A stretch of 64,000 nt of DNA from Clitoria ternatea (GCA_037962975.1 CM075674.1:88428501-88492500); one strand, 5' to 3'. Shown: positions 22,487 through 33,458, counted from the first letter of the stretch. Numbers and translations are program-made. The notes: generated by a model from the sequence alone, not told the origin.

Positions 22487-23450
22487 ATGGTGGAGAACAC
22501 CCGCCTTAAAGAACTTGCAGCAGACATGCAGAAAATGACAGAAATGATGGAGGCGACCAAGTGGATGTTGGAATCATATCATCTTGAGAACAATACCCGT
22601 TCTGAAATGATCGAATCCATAATGGACCTCCTGATTAAATGTAACTCACTGGAGAGCTCGGGTGCTGTTAAGCAGAATCAACCATTCCAAGTCCATAACG
22701 TAAAACTCAATTTTCCTTGTTTTGATGGATCGGACGTGTTACAATGGATCTTCAAAGCAAAACAATTCTTTAACTACTATCAAACACCTAATGAGCAGAG
22801 GTTAACTATTGCAGTAATCCACCTTGACAAAGACGTGGTTCCCTCGTTTCAGATGCCATAAAAAACAAATCCGTTCAATTCTTGGATGGCTTTTACTTGG
22901 GCTTTGGAGCTGGAATATGGACCTTCTCCTTATGGATGTCCCAAATCAGATCTCTTCAAAATGATTCAAACTGGTACAGTCCATGAATATTATGTTGAAT
23001 TTACTACATTGGCAAATCGTGTACAAGGTGTCACCATTGAGGCTCTACTTGATTGTTTTGTTGGAGGACTTAAATTGGACATTAAGCGTGAAGTCATTGC
23101 TCAATCACCCACTATGTTGTTGAGGGCTATTTCTTTGGCCAAACTTTTTGAAGAAAAATACAATACTAAACTCAAAACCTACCAATCAAATTATGTCTCT
23201 AAAACACAAGCCACAAACACAAACCAAACACAAACTACATATATTGCTAACCAATCACTCAAATCCATCACCCTACCTCCCTTGTTACCATCACCACCCC
23301 AAACCAACCCAAAAACCAACAACATTAAGATGTCAGCAGCAGAAATGCAACTAGGAGAGAAAAGGGTCTGTGTTTCACATGTGATGAAAAATTTACTTTC
23401 AATCGTAGGTGCCCAAACAAACAGTACCTGCTGTTACAAATAGAAGAGGA
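22487..23450 (+). pseudogene. gag of the Reina-type element
   Basis: ATG at 22,487 follows the LTR directly. An N-terminal helix region leads into a gag core (LNFPCFDGSDVLQWIFKAKQFF), then a TAA at 22,859-22,861. The same frame continues through GTVHEYYVEFTTLANRV and LLDCFVGGLKLDIKREV to 23,443. The zinc knuckle appears in another frame as CFTCDEKFTFNRRC, with His replaced, so a frameshift lies near 23,360. The single-frame remainder is Asn/Thr/Pro-rich. Confidence 0.78.
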
Positions 23451-23529
23451 AGATGATACTCAGTTAACACCTGATCCTCCAGATGATAGTATTCATGTAG
23501 AGCCTCATGGTCTGGAACATCACTTATCC

Positions 23530-25587
23530 TACAATGCATTGAAAGGATCATTTGGAGTGGGAACTATGAAATTCCGAGGGACTATAAATGGGATGGTTGT
23601 CCAAATCTTATTGGATAACGGTAGTTCTGATAATTTCCTTCAACCATGAATTGCTCACTATCTCAAATTACTGATAGAACTTGTACCAAATTTTCATGAT
23701 GTGGTGGGAAATGACAATGCATTAGTAGCTAAAGGATTGATCAAAGAGTTGGAAGTTAAAGTACAGGGCCAAAATCTGAAATTATTAGCTTATTTGCTTC
23801 CAGTCTCAGGTGCTGATCTTGTTCTAGGAGTAGCTTGGTTGGCACATTAGGCCTTCATGTGTCTGATTACAGTACATTGACACTTAAGTTTTTCATGGGC
23901 AAGATATTCGTTACCCTACATGGGGAAAAACAAAAGCTCCCTAGCTTGGCTCAATACAACCATATCAGAAGAATGCAGCACACTGATTCCATTGCTAAGC
24001 TTTTCACACTCTATTTTGAAGCACTTATTTTCCCTTAAGACCAATGGATGGATATTCCTACGAATGTGGACCCAAAATTAACATTACTTCTGTATACTTA
24101 TAGAAAAGTTTTTAATATTCCCTCAGGTTTACCTCCTGATAGAAGTCATAACCATGCCATTTTATTATTGCCAGGATGTGGACTTATGAAGGTCAAACCT
24201 TACAGATATCCTTACAGCCAAAAATTACAAATTAAAAAAAAAGGTAAACAACATGATTAATGAGGGAATCATTGTTCCAAGTACTAGTCCCTTCTTTTCA
24301 CCAATGATCTTGGTCAAGAAAAAGGATGGAACATGGAGATTCTACACTGATTACAGGGCCTTAAATACAATAACTATCAAGGATAGTTTTCCTATCCCTA
24401 CAGTGGATGAATTAATTGATGATATGTATGGGGCTAAGTTCTTTTCTAAGTTGGACTTAAGATCGGGTTATCACCAAATATTGGTGAAGGAGGTGGATAG
24501 GCACAAAACTGCTTTTAGAACTCATTAGGGGGCTCTATGAATGGCTTGCCATGCCATTTGGACTTACCAATGCCCCTGCCACTTTCCAATGTCTTATGAA
24601 TGAAGTGTTTCATGGCATTTTGAGGAAATATGTCTTGGTATTTTTTGATGACATCCTAATATATAGCCTAGCTTGGAGTAAGCATTTAAGCCATTTAGAA
24701 TCAGTTCTCAAATTGCTACAACGACATCAGTTATTTGCAAAGCTGTCTAAATGCTCTTTTGGGATGGAACAGGTTGAATATTTGGGCCACATAGTTTCTG
24801 GTCAAGGTGTGACAATGGATAAACTAAAAGTTCAAGTAGTGTTGGACTGGCCCATTCCCACATCGTTGAAGCACTTGAGAGGATTTTTAGGATTGACCAG
24901 CTATTATAGAAGATTTGTAAAAGGGTATACTTCCATCGTTGCCCCTTTAACTAACCTGTTGAAGAAAGACTCTTTTAATTGGGATGCTCATGCCACTACA
25001 ACTTTTTATCGCTTAAAAGAGCCATCAATGTAACCCCTGTATTAGCCTTGCCAAACTTTGCAAAATTGTTCATTTTGGAAACTGATGCCTCAGGCTCAGG
25101 CATTAGAGCAGTACTTAGCCAAGATCACCATCGCATTGCTTTCTTTTTAAAGAAACTATCAACTAGGATGCAAAGGCAATCTACTTATACATGCGAATTC
25201 TATGTTATAACAGAAGCAATTATAAAATTTAGGCACTACCTCCTTGGTCACAAGTTTATGATCATAACCGACTTAAAGAGTCTCAAATCTCTTATTAATC
25301 AAGCTATTCAGACCTTGGAACAACAAAATTGGCTGCACAAACTATTAGGCTGTGATTTCACTATAGGGTATAAACCTGGGAAAGACAATTTGGCTGCAGA
25401 TTCCCTCTTCAGGTCATTCCAAATGGCTTGGTCTGAACCAAAGTTACACATTCTACCTATATTAAAACAGGTCATTCAAGAAGATCCTAAGCTGCAAGCT
25501 GTTTTAGAGAAGTATATGCAGAAACAACATCCCAATCCTCATTATTCTCTCAAGATGGACTTTTATTTTGGAAAGGAAGATTTGTGA
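23530..25587 (+). pseudogene. Protease, RT and RNase H of the Reina-type element
   Basis: Protease: ILLDNGSSDNFLQP near 23,610, followed by a TGA. RT: INEGIIVPSTSPFFSPMILVKKKDG at 24,256, FFSKLDLRSGYHQI, a stop and frame break at 24,526-24,550, then MPFGLTNAPATF and the catalytic VFFDDILIYS near 24,640. RNase H: ILETDASGSGI at 25,077 and a typical SLKSLINQ region, with another frame break near 25,020. An intact version would make cDNA. Confidence 0.8.
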
Positions 25588-26897
25588 TTCCTACCAATGA
25601 GTCCTTGATCAAACAGATTTTGCATGAGTATCATAGTTCATTAACTGGTGGTCACTCTAGTTATGATAGAACATTAGCTAGAATCACTTCACAATTTTAT
25701 TGGTAGAACATGCATACAGATGTTAAAGAATATGTTGATAGTTGCTTGATTTGTCAACATGCTAAGACTTCCACTTCGTTACCATCTGAATTACTGCAAC
25801 CATTGCCCAACCCTGATCAGATTTGGGAAGATCTAGCCATGGATTTCATCCCAGGACTTTCTCCTTCCCATGGCTATATTGTGATACTTGTGGTGGTAGA
25901 TAGACTTTCCAAATATGGCCACTTTACATCCATGAAATCAGACTATTCCAGCAAACAGGTTGCAGAAACATTCATTAATTTGGTTGTGAAACTTCATGGT
26001 TTTCCTAAAACGATTGTATCAGATAGGGACAACTAGCCAATTTTGGCAACATCTCTTCAAATTGAATGATACATCCTTGAGTATGTCCACTGCATACCAT
26101 CCTCAGTCTGATGGTCAAACCGAGGCCTTGAACAAATGTTTGGAGCTATATTTAAGATGTTTCATTTATGATAATCCAAAAGAATGGGCTAAATTATTGC
26201 CTTGGGTAGCATTCTAGTACAATACTTCATACCACAATAGTGTAGGCATGACCCTATTCAAAGTAGTGTATGGCAAAAACCCTCCCCAAATTATTCGATA
26301 TATTCCTGACCCAAAACATGTTGCATCTATCCAAGAACAAATACTGTTGAGAGATCAGGTTTTAGCTAAGTTAAAAAGCAAGCAAGGGCACAATAAATCA
26401 TGAAGAAGTATGCAGATCAGAAAAGAAGAGATTTTGAGTTCAAGGTGGGAGACAAGGTGCTAGTTAAACTCCAACCGTATAGACAACATTCAGTAGCTCT
26501 AAGGAAAAATCAGAAATTGAGCCTCGGGTACTTTAGTCCTTTTCCTATTATTGAGAAGATTGGCTTAGTGGCTTACAAACTTTTATTACCTGAATCAACT
26601 AAGATCCATCCAGTGTTCCATGCATATCAGTTGAAATTTTGCAAAGGAGATCATGACCAGCCATACATTCCACTCCCCATCACCTCTAGTGATTTACAAC
26701 CTATTATTCAACCAGAATATGTCCTTAGCACTCGTACAATCCTTAGAGGTTCTAGTTTTGTTAAGCAATACTTAGTTAAATGGCAAGGTTTTGACACAAC
26801 ACAAGCAACTTGGGAGGATCACTCTGCTTTGGAGTTGGCATTTCCATATTTTAACCTTGAGGACCAGGTTGTTTTTAATGGAGGGGGAATTGTATGA
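25588..26897 (+). pseudogene. Integrase and chromodomain of the Reina-type element
   Basis: HHCC finger pieces (EYHSSLTGGHSSYDRTLARI; CLICQHAK) straddle a TAG at about 25,707. The DDE residues are visible in AMDFIPGLS, VSDRDN (then a TAG and frame break at 26,034) and HPQSDGQTEALNK. The last 165 codons hold the integrase C terminus and a chromodomain (LVKWQGFDTTQATWED, about residues 120-140). In this group the chromodomain is thought to steer insertion toward particular chromatin. Confidence 0.8.
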
Positions 26898-27289
26898 GAG
26901 CAAAATATACAAGAGGCAGAGGAGTCTTTTAGCAACTCAGTAAATCAATTGGATGTGGGCCCAGCACATGATGGAATGGGAGTGAGGGAAAGCATACATT
27001 AGAAGAGGACAAATATGCGAATGAAGGATTACCAATAGGGAGACAATGATATATAACAAACGGTTTTGAAAGAGAGGGTGTGATTGGTTATCATTTGAGT
27101 GAAACCTTCTCTACAAATTGGTTCTTCTTTCTTTTTTTTCTACAAATTCCTCAAACTATTCATGAGTATTTGCTTCAGCTTTATGGTAGAATTACTCCTT
27201 TAATGCAAGATACCTCAAATTTCCATTAAAAGTTTCTATCCGTTTCAGTTATTGTTTTATTGCTTCTTTTAGAAATCATGTTTATAACA
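26891..27289 (+). repeat. 3' LTR of the Reina-type element
   Basis: Preceded by a polypurine tract GGAGGGGGAAT. Starts TGTATGAGAG and ends TTTATAACA, then ATCAA. The chromodomain frame ends inside its first bases. Confidence 0.85.
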
Positions 27290-27584
27290 ATCAATCAATG
27301 CTTCTGTCCCAATTCTTGGAGTGTATTTAATTAGTTTTAAGGTAGCAGATACTTCTAGTACCATTTAAATAAAGGCATGAGATAATTGTAAAAATATGTA
27401 AATCATTTAAAATTTATTTGTATAAACTAGAAATATTATTATAAGCATACATATAAGACCAAGACAATAACATAAAGATTATTTATCCATATAGTAATAA
27501 ACTTATTTGAACAACATCTATAGTAGGAACTTGTCTATGACAAGTTTTTAGTGACAAACATTTTAAAACTTGATGGCAATATAT

Positions 27585-29057
27585 TCAACTCATTGCCTTC
27601 TTAATAGCAGCTGACAATGCATCATATGCTGCTTCCCAAGCATTGCTCAATTCGTCATTCCATTTGTCCCCAGTTGCTTCCTTTATTGTTTTCAGCAGTG
27701 CTTCTTTCACAACCTAAAAGTCATTAACCACATGCATTTATTTGTTAACATTTTCCTTAAATAAAATATATTAGAGCCTCCATATGAAGAAAAAGAAATT
27801 ATAAGATGATTAGAAATGAGTATTATTTATGAGATACCAGGAAATGAGCATCAACAACTCCTTTCTCGACGTGTACGGCCCCCAAACTCGGGGCATTAGC
27901 TACAACTACTTCTCCATTTGCTCGAAGTTGAACGGCTGCGTCACGTGTCTACAATTTGAAATATATCATATGGTATAATAAATTAATAATCATGACAAAT
28001 ATTATTAGGATTTTACTCTATTTCCTGATATGTTATTATATGAAAATAAAACTATAGTGAAAATTAATTATCAAATATTCATTGAATATATTATATTACA
28101 TTAAATATGTTTTTTATTTTTATTTTTAGCTTCTTAGTTATTTTGAATTAGTCTGGGTCTTTATGTTATTGAATATGTTGAAATTGGTACCTAATATGTT
28201 AAAATTAATCTATAAAATATAACATTATTAGTTCAATTGTTAACTAAATAAATAAAAATATTATGTCACATGTCTTTAGGTCTATCTCTCAAATTTATTA
28301 TTTTTTTAATTTTTCAAAATACACTTTATTTTTTATTTCTCCATCAACATTTTTATAGATCAGTTTCAATATATTTAATAACTTAAGGACAAAAACTAAT
28401 TAAAAAATAACTTGGATATTAAAACAAAAAATTTATAAAAACATAAGACAAATAACCTTTTTTACCCATAATTTAACATAAATTTTTATCTTATTTATTT
28501 AGAATGGAATACAAAGAAATTCAGTTTCGACCAATATTACATTAATATAAGTATAAGAAAGTAATACATTGAATAGAATAAAATAGAACCATCTAAAGAG
28601 TATATAAATATAAGAAGAGTAGACATAATACATTAACAACTCAAAATTTCCACTATAGAATGGTAATATATGCGTTGGTGTTGAATTTCTTTGAAGAAGA
28701 GCACAGATACTTACCAATTCAAAAACCTTTTCAGCATGAGCCTTGAGCTTAGGATTGTTGGTGTCTACTCCATCAGCTAAGAATGAGAACATGCCCTTTG
28801 CTGCCGGTGCTTTCTCAAGTATCCTATTTGTTTTTTCGTCAAATCAAAACCACTTAAACACATTCACACATATGTCTATATCTCTTTCCAAAAGACAACA
28901 AATTAACAACAAAAGGGTATATATATGCGAGAGAGAGATTATTGAGAGAGAAAACTTACAGAGTGTAGAACACACCGGCATGGTAAGGAAGGTTTGCCTT
29001 GAATGCCTCCCATGAACCATTCACTAAAGCCTCTTGCTTCTCGGTGAAAGCACCCAT
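27585..29057 (-). CDS. Leghemoglobin-like protein, gene 1 (4 exons)
   Basis: Exons on the - strand: 29,057-28,960, 28,823-28,715, 27,948-27,838 and 27,713-27,585. All introns are GT-AG (136, 766 and 124 bp). Phases are 2, 0 and 0, the conserved three-intron layout of plant globin genes. The product is 148 residues starting MGAFTEKQEALVNGSWEAF. Distal His62 (LKAHAEK), proximal His95 (GAVHVEK), Tyr31 and Phe45/47 are all present, so heme and oxygen binding are expected. Leghemoglobins carry oxygen to bacteroids at low free oxygen in nodule cytosol. The N terminus (GAFTEKQEALV) and C terminus (AAIKKA) are leghemoglobin-like; exon 3 seems two residues longer than in the soybean proteins I know. 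Gene 2 differs at residues 82 (Glu here, Val there) and 134 (Ala here, Val there). Confidence 0.93.
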
Positions 29058-29136
29058 ATTAATTCCTCTTTTTCTTTTTCTTTTTCTTTTTTTTATTTAT
29101 TTTGTTCGATGCAACAATTTAGCATCTAAGTGCTGT

Positions 29137-29144
29137 TTATATAG
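29137..29144 (-). promoter_or_regulatory. TATA box of leghemoglobin gene 1
   Basis: The - strand reads GTGCTATATAAACAGC, 80 bp upstream of the start codon. It is conserved in gene 2. Confidence 0.75.
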
Positions 29145-29206
29145 CACGCTTTGAGAGTGAAAAAAACTAATGAAGCTGATTTCTTCCCATTATTTTTTAT
29201 TTAGCT

Positions 29207-29211
29207 ATTGG
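29207..29211 (-). promoter_or_regulatory. CCAAT box of leghemoglobin gene 1
   Basis: The - strand reads AAGAGCCAATAGC, about 65 bp upstream of the TATA box, with a counterpart at 29,895-29,899. A CTCTT element near 29,250 is also shared; CTCTT is one half of the nodule-specific AAAGAT/CTCTT pair known from leghemoglobin promoters, but no clear AAAGAT partner is seen. Confidence 0.45.
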
Positions 29212-29261
29212 CTCTTACGTGCTGGGTGGCTATTTGGCATGTTTAAGAGATAATAACCTTG

Positions 29262-29846
29262 TGTTGTTACGTAAGAGAAATGAATGAAAGCATGGATACA
29301 AAATATATGGATATAAAAGGTGCGTGTCCCACGTGGGATGCAGTTATTTCGAGTTTAATATTTCTCTCAATTTTTCAATTTTTCTCACTTTTCTGATTTC
29401 GACATTTTTCTTTTACCTCTCTCCGTCTAAACCATGAGTGTAAATCCACAGATGTCCACTCTTAGTATGGAATTTTTCGATAAAATGATAATAAAAACTG
29501 CCAGAGATTAAAAGAATTTTTTGTTTAAAACTAACCGATAAAAGTTATATACAATTTTAAATATTTTCTTATCATGTTCAGAATTGTATAAATTGAAGAA
29601 AAAAAGCACAATAAGAATAACCGCCTTCAGAATAAAATAATATAAAACAGGGAACGGACATTGACTTCATTTATTCTCATCAACGCCTATGCTTAAAATA
29701 AATTATTATTTTTTCAGAAGAAATATTCCCTGCTGCATGCCAAATGCCAATACTCTTTGCTTCAATCTGAAGTCCCTTCCAGAGTGGTTAATTAAAAATG
29801 TACCTAAAACGTATTTACTTAAAAGAATCTGATTACATTTTTGAAA
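29262..29846. other. Unique spacer between the two divergent leghemoglobin promoters
   Basis: This ~585 bp of non-duplicated sequence separates the two arms. No coding sequence is seen. It holds a 12 bp perfect palindrome with a G-box (29,327-29,338) and a TTACGTAA palindrome (29,268-29,275). It is the natural place for sequence shared by both divergent promoters. Confidence 0.75.
29327..29338. promoter_or_regulatory. Perfect palindrome TCCCACGTGGGA with G-box core
   Basis: CACGTG is the plant G-box bound by bZIP and bHLH factors. The palindrome lies about 185 bp upstream of the TATA box of gene 1 and about 625 bp upstream of that of gene 2, in the unique spacer. Binding is inferred only. 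Confidence 0.5.
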
Positions 29847-29894
29847 AGGTTATTATCTCTTAAACATGCCAAATAGCCACCCAGCATGTAAGAG

Positions 29895-29899
29895 CCAAT
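29895..29899 (+). promoter_or_regulatory. CCAAT box of leghemoglobin gene 2
   Basis: Reads AGAGCCAATAGC, 64 bp upstream of the TATA box, the same arrangement as gene 1. A CTCTT motif lies at 29,857-29,861 at the very edge of the duplicated arm. Confidence 0.45.
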
Positions 29900-29962
29900 A
29901 GCTAAATCAAAAACAATGGGAAGAAATCAGCTTCATCAGTTTTTTTCACTCTCAAAGCGTGC

Positions 29963-29970
29963 TATATAAA
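29963..29970 (+). promoter_or_regulatory. TATA box of leghemoglobin gene 2
   Basis: Reads GTGCTATATAAACAAC, 73 bp upstream of the start codon. Confidence 0.75.
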
Positions 29971-30042
29971 CAACACTTAGATGTTAAATTGTTGCATCGA
30001 ACAAAACAAATAAAAAATAGAAAAAGAAAAAGAGGAATTAAT

Positions 30043-31513
30043 ATGGGTGCTTTCACCGAGAAGCAAGAGGCTTTAGTGAATGGTTCATGGGAGGCATTCA
30101 AGGCAAACCTTCCTTACCATGCCGGTGTGTTCTACACTCTGTAAGTTTTCTCTCTCAATAATCTCTCTCTCGCATATATATACCCTTTTGTTGTTAATTT
30201 GTTGTCTTTTGGAAAGAGATATAGACATATGTGTGAATGTGTTTAAGTGGTTTTGATTTGACGAAAAAACAAATAGGATACTTGAGAAAGCACCGGCAGC
30301 AAAGGGCATGTTCTCATTCTTAGCTGATGGAGTAGACACCAACAATCCTAAGCTCAAGGCTCATGCTGAAAAGGTTTTTGAATTGGTAAGTATCTGTGCT
30401 CTTCTTCAAAGAAATTCAACACCAACGCATATATTACCATTCTATAGTGGAAATTTTGAGTTGTTAATGTATTATGTCTACTCTTCTTATATTTATATAC
30501 TATTTAGATGGTTCTATTTTATTCTATTCAATGTATTACTTTCTTATACTTATATTAATGTAATATTGGTCGAAACTGAATTTCTTTGTATTCCATTCTA
30601 AATAAATAAGATAAAAGTTTATGTTAAATTATGGGTGAAAAAGGTTATTTATCTTATGTTTTTATAATTTTTTTTTTAATATTCAAGTTATTTTTTAATT
30701 AGTTTTTGTCCTAATGTTATTAAATATATTGAAACTGATTTATAAAAATGTTGACAGAGAAATAAAAAAAATAAAGTGTATTTTGAAGAATAAAAAATAT
30801 AATAAATTTGAGAGATAGACCTAAAGACATAGGACATAATATTTTTATTTATTTAGTTAAAATTGAACTAATAGTGTTATATTTTATAGATTAATTTTAA
30901 CATATTAGGTACCGATTTCAACATATTCAATAACATAAGATCCAGATCAATTAAAAATAACTAAGTAACTAAATATAGAAATAAAAAACATATTTAATGT
31001 AATATAATATATTCAATGAATATTTGATAATTCATTTTCACTATAGTTTTATTTTCATATAATAACATATCAGGAAATAGAGTAAAATCCTAATAATATT
31101 TGTCATGATTATTAATTTATTATACCATGTGATATATTTCAAATTGTAGACACGTGACGCAGCCGTTCAACTTCGAGCAAATGGAGTAGTAGTTGTAGCT
31201 AATGCCCCGAGTTTGGGGGCCGTACACGTCGAGAAAGGAGTTGTTGATGCTCATTTCCTGGTATCTCATAAATAATACTCATTTCTAATCATCTTATAAT
31301 TTCTTTTTCTTCATATGGAGGCTCTAATATATTTTATTTAAGGAAAATGTTAACAAATAAATGCATGTGGTTAATGACTTTTAGGTTGTGAAAGAAGCAC
31401 TGCTGAAAACAATAAAGGAAGCAACTGGGGACAAATGGAATGACGAATTGAGCAATGCTTGGGAAGTGGCATATGATGCATTGTCAGCTGCTATTAAGAA
31501 GGCAATGAGTTGA
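30043..31513 (+). CDS. Leghemoglobin-like protein, gene 2 (4 exons)
   Basis: Exons: 30,043-30,140, 30,277-30,385, 31,150-31,260 and 31,385-31,513. Introns are GT-AG (136, 764 and 124 bp), with the same phases as gene 1. It encodes 148 residues with distal His62, proximal His95 and Tyr31. Val82 replaces Glu82 (GTA for GAA) and Val134 replaces Ala134. Val at 134 matches the WEVAYD of known leghemoglobins, so gene 1 probably holds the derived residue there. A possible polyadenylation signal AATAAA lies at 31,680-31,685. It is transcribed divergently from gene 1. The role is the same: soluble heme oxygen carrier, presumably in nodules. It could instead serve outside nodules; sequence alone does not decide this. 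Confidence 0.93.
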
Positions 31514-31735
31514 ATATATTGCCATCAAGTTTTAAAATGTTTGTCACTAAAAACTTGTCATAGACAAGTTCCTACTATAGATGTTGTTTAAATAAGTTTA
31601 TTACTATTCGGGTAAACAATCTTTAAGTTATTATCGTGGTCTTATATGTATGTTTATATCAATATTTCTAGTTTATACAAATAAATTTTAAATGATTTAT
31701 ATATTTTTATAATTATCTTATCCCTATTTTAATGA

Positions 31736-32666
31736 GACCAAATCAGTGTTTACACCTTAATAAACATCAAATTTTAGTTTTTTTTGGGTAAATTACAGTG
31801 AATTGTATCCAAATTGAAACTTGTTACAGGTCACCTCATTCACCACCCAAAATTATAATGAGGTTTATTTGTGAGATAAATCTTACAACTCACCTCAATG
31901 AAAAATTAAACTATGAATGCAGATATGTTTTTTTGGTCGGTACTACAGGACACACTTGCAATCTTTATTATATGGGATTAAATTCTTTTAGATAAATTCC
32001 CTCGAGATTTAAACTTATTACAGTTTACTCCATTTTGCGGAATAAATTAGCATAAATTACAGGAAATCTCGAAATATAAGAATCATTACAAATTACCCCA
32101 TCAATTTAACCGAACATCTTACTATGATTTAAGCATGGGACCCATGTGATTAACCATTGCAAAGCCGAATTAAATCCTCTCTTTTTTTTTTTAACAAAGC
32201 TAGCATTTGTACTAATACAGAAAATGGCTACCAACTTGGTTAAAATGGAACTAGGAACTCGGTTGCGAGAATGAGTTCGTTCTTGTCGTGTTCGTAGGTA
32301 ATAAAGGTATGAATTCGGTTCACTAAACCGAGTTTATAAGGCAAATCTATGAACTCGGTTTCAGATGAACTGTGCACATAGAGAAATAGGTTCATTAATA
32401 GAAACATGTACATATTCACCTTACAAAGTCGGTTCATGTCATAATCGTGTTCATATTTATTTTTGGGTCAATCTAGGAACTCAGTTATTATTTAAACCGG
32501 GTTCATAGACATACTATAACTAAGTTCGTAGGTAGGATTTTTTTAATATCTGTTTTTGTTTTCTATTACCCTAAACCTACAAACAGTAAAAATAACCCAA
32601 ATACGCAAAAACAAATATACCAAAACAGAATTGCCAATAAATATATTATAAAGAAAATGGTATATT
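31736..32666. other. Intergenic DNA with degenerate short repeats
   Basis: No gene is seen. From 31,785 to 32,110 there are repeated phrases of the type AAATTACA..TTACCCC. From 32,235 to 32,535 the words GAACTCGGTT, ACCGAGTT and GTTCATAG/GTTCGTAG recur on both strands at about 30-60 bp. I cannot assign either to a named element. Confidence 0.5.
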
Positions 32667-32671
32667 GTTCC
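32667..32671. repeat. Target-site duplication GTTCC (left copy)
   Basis: Matches 55,579-55,583 exactly, bracketing the Tat element. Confidence 0.92.
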
Positions 32672-33440
32672 TGATCCGGTCTGGATACCGGTCCCTAAAG
32701 TTGTGACGTTAGCATGACTGCTCTGGAGGGGCAACCGGTATCATAGGGCAGTACCCACACACCGGTTATCCGAGGTTACATTTGATATATCGGATACTTC
32801 ATCTGTCCTCACTTCCCCGTCACATATAACTGTTTGCCTCAGTGTCACAATGAGATAAGAGGGGTTACAACTTATCAGTATGGATACTCTGCACGGCGGA
32901 ATGTGCCAATATCACTTGCAGAAAGAAGTAGGTACGATCACAGGCGTGATGTACGGAAAATATGATTATCCTCCATCCCTGTGTCAGGATCGTACACTGA
33001 TAATTGACCTACCCCCTGTCACACTCTGAGTATTGAGCCATTTTGATTGACACTCTATACACGGTATCAGAACCTATGGGCCCACCTGTATCTAACGATT
33101 CATTTCCACGTCCAACTATAAATAGCATATTCCAATACACATGCAAGGTTACGTTGTTCTAACTCTCATTTTACTATTGCATTGCTTAAGTATTCACAGA
33201 GTTCATATACACTCTTCTAACTTGAGCGTCGGAGAATCTTTGCAGGTGACACCACCTTTCGCCCACACCAACGCGAAACTCTGGTGTGAAGGATCTCTAG
33301 GACAACGAGACCAGTTTCTCCTACTGAGAGACCGGATTACAATACCGGATACCCACTGTACCGGTGTATAAACACTAAAATATATATACTTTTGTGGCTG
33401 GTCCCACACCAGATCGTAGATCCCGGTTCCGACCAGTTCA
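32672..33440 (+). repeat. 5' LTR of the Tat element
   Basis: Starts TGATCCGGTCTGG and ends GACCAGTTCA. It aligns over its whole length with 54,821-55,578; the other copy lacks 10 bp near its end and one G. A TATA box CTATAAATAG lies at 33,116-33,125. Short open frames in both LTRs are not genes. Confidence 0.93.
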
Positions 33441-33441
33441 T

Positions 33442-33458
33442 TGGCACGCCCAGTGGAA
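33442..33458 (+). other. Primer-binding site of the Tat element
   Basis: TGGCACGCCCAGTGGAA begins one base after the LTR and opens with TGG, as expected for a tRNA CCA end. I did not identify the tRNA. Confidence 0.65.

Larger units (their letters stand above)
22074..27289 (+). mobile_element. Chromovirus of Reina type, complete but decayed (5.2 kb)
   Basis: Two short LTRs (392 and 399 bp) flank gag, protease, RT, RNase H, integrase and a chromodomain in the gypsy order on the + strand. Left flank ATCTA and right flank ATCAA form a 4/5 target duplication. Small size, short LTRs and a C-terminal chromodomain fit the Reina group. Reading frames are broken at least eight times and the LTRs have visibly diverged, so this is an old copy. 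It ends 80 bp outside the leghemoglobin duplication. Confidence 0.85.
27370..29261 (-). repeat. Inverted duplication, left arm (carries leghemoglobin gene 1)
   Basis: This ~1.89 kb arm is the reverse complement of 29,847-31,735 with only small differences. Homology covers promoter, four exons, three introns and about 215 bp beyond the stop codon. It begins at GGTTATTATCTCTTAAACATG (promoter side) and fades near CTCATGCCTTTATTT (distal side). Confidence 0.88.
29847..31735 (+). repeat. Inverted duplication, right arm (carries leghemoglobin gene 2)
   Basis: Partner of 27,370-29,261 in opposite orientation, about 1,889 bp. From the start of exon 1 to about 215 bp into intron 2 the arms look identical. 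Beyond that, in the rest of intron 2 and in the 3' flank, there are scattered substitutions and short indels. Confidence 0.88.

Noticed and set aside
28499..28792. 97-codon open frame overlapping leghemoglobin exon 2 (and its twin at 30,308-30,601)
   Set aside because: It is exon 2 read through into intron 2. The GT donor and homology of the spliced frame show the real gene.
28743..29015. 90-codon frame opposite exon 1, intron 1 and exon 2 (twin at 30,085-30,357)
   Set aside because: Antisense shadow of the globin exons, duplicated only because the arms are duplicated.
27585..31513. The leghemoglobin copies as pseudogenes
   Set aside because: All splice sites, the full frame, heme-contact histidines and TATA boxes are intact in both copies. 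No lesion was found.
33141..33371. 76-codon frame starting MQGYVVLTLILLLHCLS, also at 55,289-55,519, resembling a signal peptide
   Set aside because: It is in the R-U5 part of the Tat LTR in both copies, just after the TATA box. No conserved continuation; treated as chance.
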